Shown here: in pieces, positions 25,034 through 34,435 of the stretch
Layout: each line of letters starts with the position of its first letter
Position numbering within the stretch: the first letter of the stretch is position 1
Source: Gryganskiella cystojenkinii
Taxonomy: Eukaryota > Mortierellomycota > Mortierellomycetes > Mortierellales > Mortierellaceae
Direction: 5' to 3'
DNA length: 63,510 nucleotides
NCBI GenBank assembly: GCA_015852425.1
Contig: JAAAIG010000083.1
Coordinates: 9,976 to 73,485 of the forward strand
Position numbers and translations under genes: made by a program
Notes under the pieces: generated by a model
Database searches by the model: none
What the model was told of the DNA's origin: nothing
The model's input: only the letters and a program-made list of their open reading frames with translations

Positions 25034-25360
25034 ACCCGAGCAACTCTACTTTTTACTCTACTCGATAATATTGCGGTGCACACACTTCCATCCTCTCATA
25101 ACATATACCCCCTTACCATTCCTTTCTGAATAAAAAAAGAAAAAGAAAAAAAAAAACACACACAGCCGAATCCTTTAACCTGGAAGGGGGACTTCACGAT
25201 GAAAGCAATAAAAGGACAATCAAATAGTTCATCAGTTGAAAAGTTTCAACAACGCGCGCTCCTTCTTTCCTCTTCTTCCGATAAGGGCACGCTCTTTGTA
25301 CGAACCTGGTCTGGTTGGTGACGAGACTATGGTCTGTCTGCTACTCAGGGGATTCCATGG
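25034..25360. other. EHD 3' flank and start of gene-poor island
   Basis: AATAAA-like sequence near 25128 followed by an A-rich run. No gene supported. Confidence 0.4.
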
Positions 25361-26950
25361 TCATGCTCGAATGGGCTGTCTTATCGCCTTCGCGCCGTTT
25401 TCCACCGTTTTTACCGATTTTCTGCTGAGAGAACGGAGTACAGTACGCTTCTGTTTTAGGTTTTGCGTGCAGCTTTGTTGACATTTGGGTGAACTGTTTG
25501 TTACGGTACATAAAACAAATAGGCTTACTTTCAGTTGTAAAAGGTGTGCGACTCCCTGGATCTGTGCCTTCATATCGTCCATGATAATAGGTAAATCGTA
25601 GACGGGGTACTTCGTGTCTCGATTTACAAGAAGACAGTTCTAATGAGTAGAATAAAATCAGAAAAATCGAATCGAATAAAAGTCAATCGAATAAAAGTCA
25701 ATCGAATAAAAGTCGAATAAAAGTCGAATAAATTCGTGCTTCACCAACATTGCGCACATTAAGTGCTGCACGGTCGGTAACTTCACAGTACGAACTTCCA
25801 GAGCGCGTTTAGTCTAGAATGGCGCTTCAAAATGTTAACGAAAGTGAACGAACGATCCCTTCAAAGCGCTTTGTATCGCCAAGTCCCTGTCACTCCAGTC
25901 AAACTGCTTAGCGAAACGAAACGTGTTCCGTGGAGAGGACGGCGTCTGCCTCAGCTTGGACTGTATGCGGGTCAAGTAGCTATTGGTCGTCAAAATCTCT
26001 TGTGCTAATAGGACGGTTGCCCCTGTCGAGGATTGTACATGTAGTTGATGACAGTTTTTAAGTGGTATTTTTGTAAGCCAGTATCGGCCCATAAGACAGG
26101 GAAGACTGGCCCTGAAGTCGTCCTCTGTCTTGGAGTCCATAAGGACCTTGAAGGGCTTCATGAAATTGTCGCGGATGACCTCGTCATCAACAAGTTACTA
26201 CTGGCTGGCTTTAGTTCAATCGTCTGAAATCCACTGTCCAAATGATTTGCATTGAAAAGCTCAATTAGTAACTGGGCTAGGCTTGACATCGGAATATGCA
26301 CAACGAGAGATGTATATTATTTTACCTCCAGCATAAACCCCGAAGAACCGAGCGTGCTCGCGGAACAAGGCGTTTGTCGTGTCTTGTAATCGGTGGATCA
26401 TTATGGTGTACATCTCTCGAAAGAGATCATGACTGGCCTCCTTGAGAAACTTTGTCGAGGTCACGTCCCAGTCCTTCATGCGTTCAACGATCATCCAGTC
26501 CTTTTTCGATTGGACATCCCGAGCAATCAGGTCTAGTTTTCGACCAATTTGTTTTCGTCGCGGAGGTGAGTCCGCTTTCCACTGAGCCCCGCTGCGGTCC
26601 TGGTTTCTGCGCTTGGATGATTCCAATCCCGTTATCTCGCCGTCTATCATGAAGATGTGATCGAGATCGTTCAAATGCACTAGGAGTAACAGGCATGAAT
26701 TCTGATCCCAAGAGGCTTCACTTAAGTCCTCAACGACGAAAGATAAAGGCACCTTGGTATACATCCGCTGGCTAATCGCGTCAGTTAATAAACGTTAATG
26801 TAAGGAGAAATGTGCAGGCTCGAACAAATAAACCTCGTCCTCCGATCTTTCAAAGAAGGAAGGACAGTGGGATCTTTTTGGCCATTGACCATCCTTTGTT
26901 TTTCTGAAGCATGTAGTCGACAGTCGTGACTGGAAGTTCTGGTAGAGTAA
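25361..26950 (-). pseudogene. Decayed gene of unknown family
   Basis: Collinear minus-strand blocks read right to left: QFTLPELPVTTVDYML (about 26950-26900), an acidic region with HIFMIDGEITGLE (about 26640), RKLDLIARDVQSKKDWMIVE and STKFLKEASHDLF (26540-26420), then ARFFGVYAGG with a GTAAAA donor (about 26330). After a probable acceptor the frame gives LLIELFNANHLDSGF (about 26240). Near 26185 it shifts by one base to continue DDEVIRDNFMKPF (about 26180-26150), then DFRASLPCLMGRYW. A last piece, MKAQIQGVAHLLQLK, lies at 25570. Order and strand are consistent with one gene broken by a frameshift and stops. I do not recognise the family and assign no function. Confidence 0.45.
25668..25735. 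repeat. Short tandem repeat, unit about 10-14 bp (GAATAAAAGTC with or without AATC)
   Basis: Five successive copies of GAATAAAAGTC-like units, the first copies separated by AATC. They end in a degenerate GAATAAATTC copy. Confidence 0.8.
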
Positions 26951-28448
26951 ATTGGTTGTACTGATCCATCTCGTCCCACTCCGAATCTGTAAACAGTGCT
27001 CGCACCGAGGATGACCAGCATTCTTATCGTCAGACCGACTTTGAGCACCAGTTTCAGTCCACTTCCGAATAGTAAGTAAAATAGAAGGAACAAAAAAAAG
27101 CTAATAGGTCGTATTACCAAAAAAAAAAAAAGGGTTACTGTATTACAGTCAGTGCCGATGATCACTTGCATGGTGGTGTGGCATTGGCGAGCAGACTCGC
27201 ACTGAACAATGTCTCCTCGACCTTGGTCGAGCTTAGCCTTAAAAACCGGGACATGTACAGACATTCGAAACGCTGCCGGGGATTTGTAGAATAATGATGA
27301 TATTACCTTAAAGAAAACAGAAAAGAACGAGGTACGATTTTGCATAAGGAAGCAGGCCTTCGTATAGCCTTACCTCAGTTCTTCTTTATATCGCCGATTC
27401 TGAGGCCCATATGGGCTCAACTCTCTTCGGGGGATCGGTCCTCTTTGCGACCTGGTGTTGTCGCGCTTGTAACTTGCTTTATTGCCTTGGCTGTTGACTT
27501 GGAGGATGATACAGAGTCGACGTTGCTCCAGGCGCAAGGCGCAGATACTGGTAAAGAGGACGCAACGGTTGACAGGTCGGTTGGGTTGCGAGAGAAGGAG
27601 ACACGATCGGGGCGGTGTCGTCGAGACAGCCCAGCTCTTGATCACATCACAGGACGGACGGAGGACATGCATACGAATTGCTAACCTGGTGGCAAAAGTT
27701 CTGTTCTCCGGGCAATAAGAAAAGGGGAACTTGTTGTCGTGGGCGAGATTGCGCATCAGCTGAGCCCAAATGCGACTCTTGTTGAAGTGGCTGGTTATCA
27801 ACGTAATGGACCCTGCGATGCTCGAAGGGCCACAAAGATTTCTTTGCAGTGGTCTCATTAAATGGGCGGAAAAGAAGAAAGGGGAGGTTGCTGTAATCCG
27901 TCTGACATGGTTGAGAAGCAAAAGGCTGCGAAAAGGACAATGGACAGAACTGCAAAATTTTATCCTCGTGGCGCATTCTTTGTCGTCGTGGGCGAGATGC
28001 CGTCAACTCTTTTTCTTCTTCTCTTATTCACGCTCTCACACATACACCTTATCGCATACTCTCAACGTGATCAGTCTCTCAGCCCTTAACCCAGAGAACC
28101 TGCCCTCTCCCTTACTCTTGCGCATGTAAGTCAGCGATGAGACTCAAGGACTGGTTCGCGTTTCTCGCCTGAAGGGTACTCTCCACAGGTTATTCATGTA
28201 TCCCATATGCTGTTGGCCGCAGGATTCGGAAGATCTCGTCGGTGTCTTTGTCATTATATGCCGTTAATCTGGAACACCTATTCTTGCGATATTTCCGGGG
28301 AGGCCAGTGTGTTTAGGACAAGGGCTGAGTTGCAGAGTATCCCCTCAGGGTCATGCAGGGTGCCTTGATCTTCCCAGTGGGGTACTAAGTTTATTTCGAG
28401 CGGGACAGCCGTTTGAGCCAACATTTTCAATCAACAACGCTATCTTAC
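26951..28448. other. Gene-poor stretch without a supportable gene
   Basis: Both strands carry medium-length open frames of biased composition (for example the minus-strand frame 27370-27921), none recognisable and none joined convincingly by splice sites. Possibly the eroded 5' part of the decayed gene to its left. Confidence 0.35.
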
Positions 28449-29159
28449 TCATATGTCTTCCGCCCATTCATTCTCCTTTTTGATTTGGGCCTCCTCTTCG
28501 GGCGTAAAGTCGTTGACAATGTTGAACATGCTACGAATCTCATCGGGTGTCATGCCTCTAATCAGGTTCTCCATGGTCCGGAGACCAACATTGACAAGAG
28601 ATTTGATATCAAGGTAGGTTGCAGCGCCGATGATGTCGAACACCATTTCGTGGCCAACCTCTTGCATGAACTTGGTGTCCCAGTCTGAAATTTTGTAGCA
28701 CCAGCGAGGGTCCGTCGTGTCCTGCACGGGGTCGTTACGGTGATACTCGCAGTATTGGATAACCTTGCCCAAGACCGCCGCAGTGACGTTAGGTAGGGAT
28801 ATGGGAGAGTTCGGCTTGCTATTATCCTCAAGCATGTTCTTGATCAAGCTTGAGCGCTCTGCGACTACTTTGTCAACTTTAAACTCTTGAGCGTCTGACG
28901 AAACTAGAGTTACCGTCACGGCGCTAGAATTCGACAAGACGGGGATATCATCCTTGCTCCATGGCCGTTGGTCGCGGGCGTTATACTCGGCGCTAAGATG
29001 GGTATGATAGTTGTTATGGTCGTTTGCATCCGAGGACACAGCCTGGACTTGGTCATCCTTGCGACTCGGGGACACAAACGACCCATGGCAGTCCGACATG
29101 AAGGCGAGAAAGAAGATGAGGATGGCAATGTTTTTCAGGGTCTGGCCTTTGAGCATCAT
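28449..29159 (-). CDS. SKP1-like protein with N-terminal signal peptide, intronless
   Basis: Single exon of 236 aa from ATG 29159 (a second ATG is adjacent). Residues 1-26 have a short basic start (MMLKGQTLK), a hydrophobic core (NIAILIFFLAF) and a plausible cleavage site after DCHG, a secretory signal peptide by inspection. A hydrophilic linker runs to residue 80. From residue 81 the whole SKP1 fold follows: VTLVSSDAQEFKVDK, ERSSLIKNMLED, the POZ helices, FDIIGAATYLDIKSL and the F-box-binding C-terminus NIVNDFTPEEEAQI..ENEWAED. Canonical SKP1 is a cytosolic/nuclear SCF ligase adaptor of about 160 aa without a leader. Lack of introns in an intron-rich neighbourhood hints at a retrocopy that captured a leader. 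It lies in a gene-poor island. Confidence 0.85.
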   Translation of the reverse strand: MMLKGQTLKNIAILIFFLAFMSDCHGSFVSPSRKDDQVQAVSSDANDHNNYHTHLSAEYNARDQRPWSKDDIPVLSNSSAVTVTLVSSDAQEFKVDKVVAERSSLIKNMLEDNSKPNSPISLPNVTAAVLGKVIQYCEYHRNDPVQDTTDPRWCYKISDWDTKFMQEVGHEMVFDIIGAATYLDIKSLVNVGLRTMENLIRGMTPDEIRSMFNIVNDFTPEEEAQIKKENEWAEDI

Positions 29160-29351
29160 GAATGATGGAATGATGGAGGTGTAAGCAAAAAATGTGGGAA
29201 AGGGAAAGGACAAGATGAAGAACAGGAGAGGGCGTAGCACACAACCTTTTCTTTGTTCTGTCCTCCCTCTTGAAGCACAGGCAACTTTAAAAAAAAAAAA
29301 GTGCCGCGGCAACTCATGCTTTACAGCTCCTATCCTATCGCGAGAGTGGAG

Positions 29352-29468
29352 GAGAAGAGGTAGAAGAGCAAGTTGAGAACTCTGATGGGCTGGAGACTAT
29401 CTTGGCTCGATATGAAACGGAACTATCCAAGGACCAAATCCGACCCTGAACCTGCGAGAAACTCGAGA
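29352..29468 (+). repeat. Dispersed diverged repeat, copy A
   Basis: The stretch GAGAACTCTGATGGGCTGGA through CTCGATATGAAAC, then CCTGCGAGAAACTCGAGA, is matched by copy B at 32262-32355 at roughly 75-80 percent by eye, in the same orientation. Both copies keep an RYET-like coding frame. Confidence 0.55.
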
Positions 29469-32261
29469 CAAACAAGGAACCACTATACTGGGCAGGCTAC
29501 TGAAAGCACTATCAGGATACCTGACGGAAGGTCAACTCATACTGCGTGCGACCAAGCCACAGCTGAGAGGGGCCGCGTCATTGCTATCCCAAACCAAATG
29601 CAAAATGCTAGAAGTAGAACGCTGAAACAAACCGATGGAGTCGACAGATCAGAGGAGAGCGATGTATGAAGAAGAGAGGAAGGAATGGAGAGAGGAAAGA
29701 TGAGCAGCTGTCTGATTTGCCCTTCTCCACGTGACGTGACAGAATTTTATTCTCCCCACGCGCCTCCCACGCGCTTGTCGTTCAGCACTTCAATAATGAT
29801 TCCGTCGTCTCTACATCGATTCTCATAATCCTCCCTTGTTCGTTTTCACTTAATCACACGCTCTTTCTCGCTATTTGTTCATTCTACTCTCATGCTCTAA
29901 TTATCTGTCCGTCTTCGCTCTACGTCTTTCAGCCATCTGCATCTATTGGACGACAGATTCCTGACCAAGGTAAATGTTTAATATGTGCCATAAATTTTTT
30001 GCTCCAATTGACTGCACATTCATACAGATGCAGACTCTCAGCCACTGGTCAGATGGCCTCTGTGTCTGGTAATGCTCATTGTCGGTCCTCGGATGCCTCA
30101 CAGATGCAGGCAGGGAGGGACACTTAAATCGCCTTTGATTATTTGGTTTGTCTACAACTCTTTGATTGCTAGCCTTGTCCTCTCGGAGGTAATAACAATT
30201 TTGCTACAGATAAAGACTTTTAAGGAATTCGCGCTCACCGATGAACATGGCCATGCCATGTTCTAGAAATTGTATTCATGCTTTGCGACATACGTTGGCC
30301 GGGAGCGTCGATAAGGAGATGCATCTGGAATGAATACAAGTTCAACACGGACCAATGCCGACATGATTTCCACGAACTGATCATGGAGGAAAACACGCAG
30401 TTGCTCACAGGTGTCTGTGAGCACTGTTTTACAGTCCTTCGTGCAACATCAAAGCAAGGGTAAGGCGAATGTTTATAGTCGCCTCTTTGGCTACCTTACC
30501 TCGTCTTTTGCTCAACAACCTCTCGTGATGAACGCGGCTCCAAGAACAGGACGAAAGCCTGCGATCGATGGTGCTAAACATGGCACCGAGTGCTTCTTGA
30601 GCAAGACACCGGCTGAGTACAATCCTCTTTCCTATTTCGAGTATTGTGGAGCAACCTCTCTTCAACATGAACTGACGCCTCGGAATGGGTCCAATATTTT
30701 CTGCCTCGGATTTGCAGATTCTTCATGACATGATATCTGGGAGCAAGAATCCCAGCAGCGACAACACAAGCAGTTGATGGAGCAGCGAAAAAATGATCTC
30801 TGTAGGCAGAAAGTTGATCAGCTTCGAATTCATGGTGACGCCATGACCAAAGAACTGGATGGTAGGTGGCGCGCGACGTTCTGTAATATGGGAAGCTAGC
30901 TAACAATTGACTCCATAAGCTCTGATGTTATACTTATTACGGTGTGTATTGATGACGAACTGAAATTAGGATTGCCTGCTTCCGGTCCATCAACAACACA
31001 ACAATCAAACCCAAGAACACCGCGTTCACACACCATGAAAAGAATCGAGCGCTTATATCACGGAAGATCTATGGCACACCTTAAATCTTTCATTGAGGAG
31101 TATTGCAAGGTCATGGTTCTTAAAAACACTAACTTTAAAGTCCTGGTGATAGATCAATGGCGAAATAATATCAAGTTTCCTGCGCCATCGTCGTTGATAA
31201 TACCGAACGATACCACCATGCGGTTGAGTCAACGCAAGAGTATCAAGCACAAGATCCACAGGAACAGGATGTTATGCTTCTCAAGGATGACCAGTAAGAA
31301 TTGGTGGGAGAGGGTTGTCCATGGTTGTCTAGAGCTGTGTTCTTGTAAGGTAATCATGGAACATTGTATCTTGTTTAGGGTCACGATGTCTTGTGTCCTG
31401 AATACGATGTCCGTGAACACGCGTGAGCGCTTTGAAGAGTCGGACCATGACGAGGTGTTGGCTCAAGCCAAGTCCCTCATCTTCATCCTAGGTTTCGATC
31501 AACATTTCCTCGAGATGTTGGGTGTTTGGAAGCGGGGTGAGCAGTCTGAGAAAACAACTGATCGTTCGGTGGGGCCTCCTCAACACAGACACCAAGATTC
31601 CACGAGACGAGTCTGCAATGGAAGACACAAGGTTATTTAGATCCTTATACTACTGTAAGTGTTTTTTCTCAATTGAATCGACTTCATTGCTTTTGAGGAA
31701 GCAATTTGAATAACGTGCCATATCCGTCTTTCTAGTTGCAATTTTGTTCATCGGCCACCTTTTGGTTCAAAGCAGCCCTCTGAGAGTGACTGCTTACCTC
31801 TTTGGATATCCATCTTTCATATCACCGCGGACAAGGTGACCCCGCACACGTAAGTGAGTCGTTTTATTTGTCACGGTAACTATGCTCTGTGGGATTTATT
31901 CATGTTACTAGGTGGAGAACTAAAGGGGAAAGGAAGGTTTATATGAAGTGAAGAAGGTAAAGGTGAAATTTAAGAAAAACAAAGTAGCTAAGGAAGAAGC
32001 GAGGTAGTTAAAGAAGAAACGACGGCAACACATAAGCATTGTCTACGTCCGACGCGTCAGAAAATAAGCAGTCTTCGTGACCCCTAAAGGTGGCCCTTTA
32101 GTGCTCTTCTTGATACCCTTGTAGAAGAGTCATTGCTGGGATTACCATATCCTCGCAATAACACAGGCAACATAAAATAAACGCCCGTCAGGGACCTTTC
32201 AGAAGAAAAATAAAGCTTGTCCGGCGGCAGCTTGTGCTTCGAAACCCCTAGCACGAACGTA

Positions 32262-32355
32262 GAGGAAGAAGAGGAGGCTGAGGACTCTGATATGGTTAGA
32301 GACCATCCTGACTCGATATGAAACATTCGACCGTGGACCTGCGAAAACCCCGAGA
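32262..32355 (+). repeat. Dispersed diverged repeat, copy B
   Basis: Partner of copy A at 29352-29468: GAGGACTCTGATATGGTTAG, CTCGATATGAAAC and CCTGCGAAAACCCCGAGA are shared with a few substitutions and small gaps. Confidence 0.55.
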
Positions 32356-32738
32356 GTCTTGAGATTATGATCCTTTTCCATGGCGGGAAAAAGACCGGTA
32401 ATCGTCAAGGTCAAGGTCAAGGTCCAGGCAGTTGGAGTTATCCATGTTAGGACGAGTTTGTCTTTCGGTTGCTGATAAAGTTGAAACGGGTTTTGATACT
32501 AGCGCAATGGTGGCATTCATAACCCCTGTTGGATATATATTCACGGTGTGTTGCTTGGATTGTCGCAGCCACCCAGTCCCTCTTATATTGTGTCCTACAA
32601 CAGCGGTAGAACGAGCTATTTTGGACACGATCAAACTTCCCAAAGGGTTTATTTACACCAAGGTTTGCTAGGAACGAACCGGAGGATATGAGGGTATATG
32701 GGAAAGAAAGAGGAGTGCGGGAAAGGCGAAATGGATTT

Positions 32739-33894
32739 TCAATTGTGTCGAAATAGCTTCATGCCAAGCCAGTTGAACAGAACTGCGAGAACCGTCACTG
32801 GGATCGTCACTGGCACCAGCATGCAATAATGGCTATCTTGCCTGATCCAGTCCAACGTCTATTATTTTTAGAAAGAACAGCAGCATCATACAGCCTTGTC
32901 AGCGAAAATAACTTTTTTTTGTCTCGCTTTCTTATTTCGGTCACGAAAGAAAAATCTCATTTTTTCTTACCGTGTTCCCTGTCGGGGGCATGTAATTACT
33001 GGCGACTAGGGCATACATACTGATCGTGAACCCAACCATGGTTGAAAAGAACAACAGATAACCCCAGAGATAGGTCGTGTCTGGTTCCTGATCCGAGATC
33101 AGGGTTGTGAACCTTCTTGTGTGATGTGGCGTATTTGGTGCCTTGGATCGATGTACACTCGCAGAAGCGGCTGAAGCCGAGGTTGGTGAAGAAGACAAGG
33201 CAAAAGTCGATGAAAACGAGGTACTGTTGACCAATCCTTCTCTGTTAAGCCCATGTTGAAGATGCTGTTTTGAACTTGAAGAGGCAGAGGAGAGCCTTCG
33301 CCGACGCATCAGTCCGTCCGGATTAGAGGGTGTTTGTTGGTGATTGTGGGGCTGTGGTTGGTGACCATAAGAGAGGGACTGAGGTCTGGACAGAGGTTTG
33401 TGTAGCGTTGCTGAGGATGAAAATATCAATGGTGAGGAATGGTGATCGTGTGAGGTATGTTGTTGTTGTTGTTGTTGTTGTGTTTGCCAGGTCAAAGGGC
33501 CATTGTTATTAGGAAAATGATGATTATTGTTGCTGTTGTTGTTATTATTGGCATGATAGCCATTGACGCCGTTGATATTACTATTAAGGTTGTTATTATG
33601 TCCATTGAGGCTGTGGTGATATTGTATCGAGACTGAGGAGGGTAAACCATGAAAAGTGTCCCGTCTGTGTTCAAGGTATCCTGCAGAGTAGGCACCACCC
33701 ACACCCCCGTTGGACGAAGACCGAGATGCGAGAGGGAGAGCAATGGACAGAGGCGAGGGTTGATGAGGTTGTTGAGGTTGTTTGCGTTGAGGAGGTGAGT
33801 CTATGGAAGAGGAAATTGCGCTGTCGAGCGGGTGTGCGGATGAAGACGGGAGATTAGAAGCAGCAGCAGCTGTAGCATCCGTGGTGGATGGCAT
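32739..33894 (-). CDS. PIG-Y subunit of GPI-GlcNAc transferase, with long N-terminal extension
   Basis: Complement of 32971-33894 and 32739-32858; 347 aa, phase 0 junction with a GTAAGA donor. The C-terminal 75 residues match PIG-Y: a first membrane helix (about 275-297, starting TYLWGYLLFFS), a loop, then a second helix (about 320-341) with the signature VPVTIPV and the closing WLGMKLFRHN (human PIG-Y ends WTWMGIKLFRHN). PIG-Y is a small subunit of the ER complex that transfers GlcNAc to phosphatidylinositol, the first step of GPI anchor synthesis. The first 270 residues are Ser/Asn/Gln/His-rich and probably disordered, with a Gln run near 33460; the human protein has 71 aa in all. No ATG lies closer to the core with a better context that I could see. 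Confidence 0.86.
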
Positions 33895-34435
33895 TGTATT
33901 TCGGGCGGGGGAGTATGGATGGGTGTCAGAGAGAACAGACGGAAAATAAATGAAATCGAAAAAGATCAAAAAGACATAAAAAAAGAGAGCAAAGCCACAG
34001 CGGACACTGATCCTCTTTTTTTGTCAGAGATCGTCTCCATTTTTATTTTGGATTAATTCACTCCTCCATCACTTTCTTCATTCCGTCTTCTTCACCCTCT
34101 CTTTTTCAAATCAAGTCATCGCCGGAGATCACTCTCACTTGAGTTTGTCGCTGCTGGCTTAATCTCCATCCAAACCTGTAAACGACTCGATCACTTGCTC
34201 TTGATTCATTCTGATCACCCTGTTCTCTCCGTGCCTGAATCCTCTTCTAACCATTCTGTTGTGTTCACCATAGCTCATACCCGGAAAGGTCTCTCGGACT
34301 GTTCCTCCGAACGTATCGCCTTTGCCCCCTTTCAAGAAAACCAAGACGCGGGACCCAGGATCGACACGACCAAAGGAGACGATCACTCAACGGAGCAGGA
34401 GGAGCAGGGGCGACCACGAATTGTAATAGCTACCC
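33895..34435. promoter_or_regulatory. Divergent intergenic region between PIG-Y and PPR genes
   Basis: About 540 bp between divergent start codons, with pyrimidine-rich stretches near 34060-34120. No TATA box evident. Confidence 0.4.

Larger units (their letters stand above)
29160..32738. other. Gene-poor island with decayed coding fragments
   Basis: Only broken open frames occur on the plus strand (for example around 30072-30266, 30411-30728 and 30942-31640). They show protein-like segments such as FKVLVIDQWRNNIKFPAPSS near 31140, but no frame runs far and no family is recognised. A sequence near 29352-29468 recurs in diverged form at 32262-32355. A small GGTCAA triplicate lies near 32402-32425. 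Best explained as eroded mobile or duplicated DNA. Confidence 0.4.

Noticed and set aside
25668..25735. CRISPR-like array
   Set aside because: Units are too short, spacers nearly absent, and the genome is eukaryotic.
30942..31640. 232-residue plus-strand frame
   Set aside because: Composition is odd, no start context or neighbouring exons, and it sits in the decayed island; recorded only as a possible relic.
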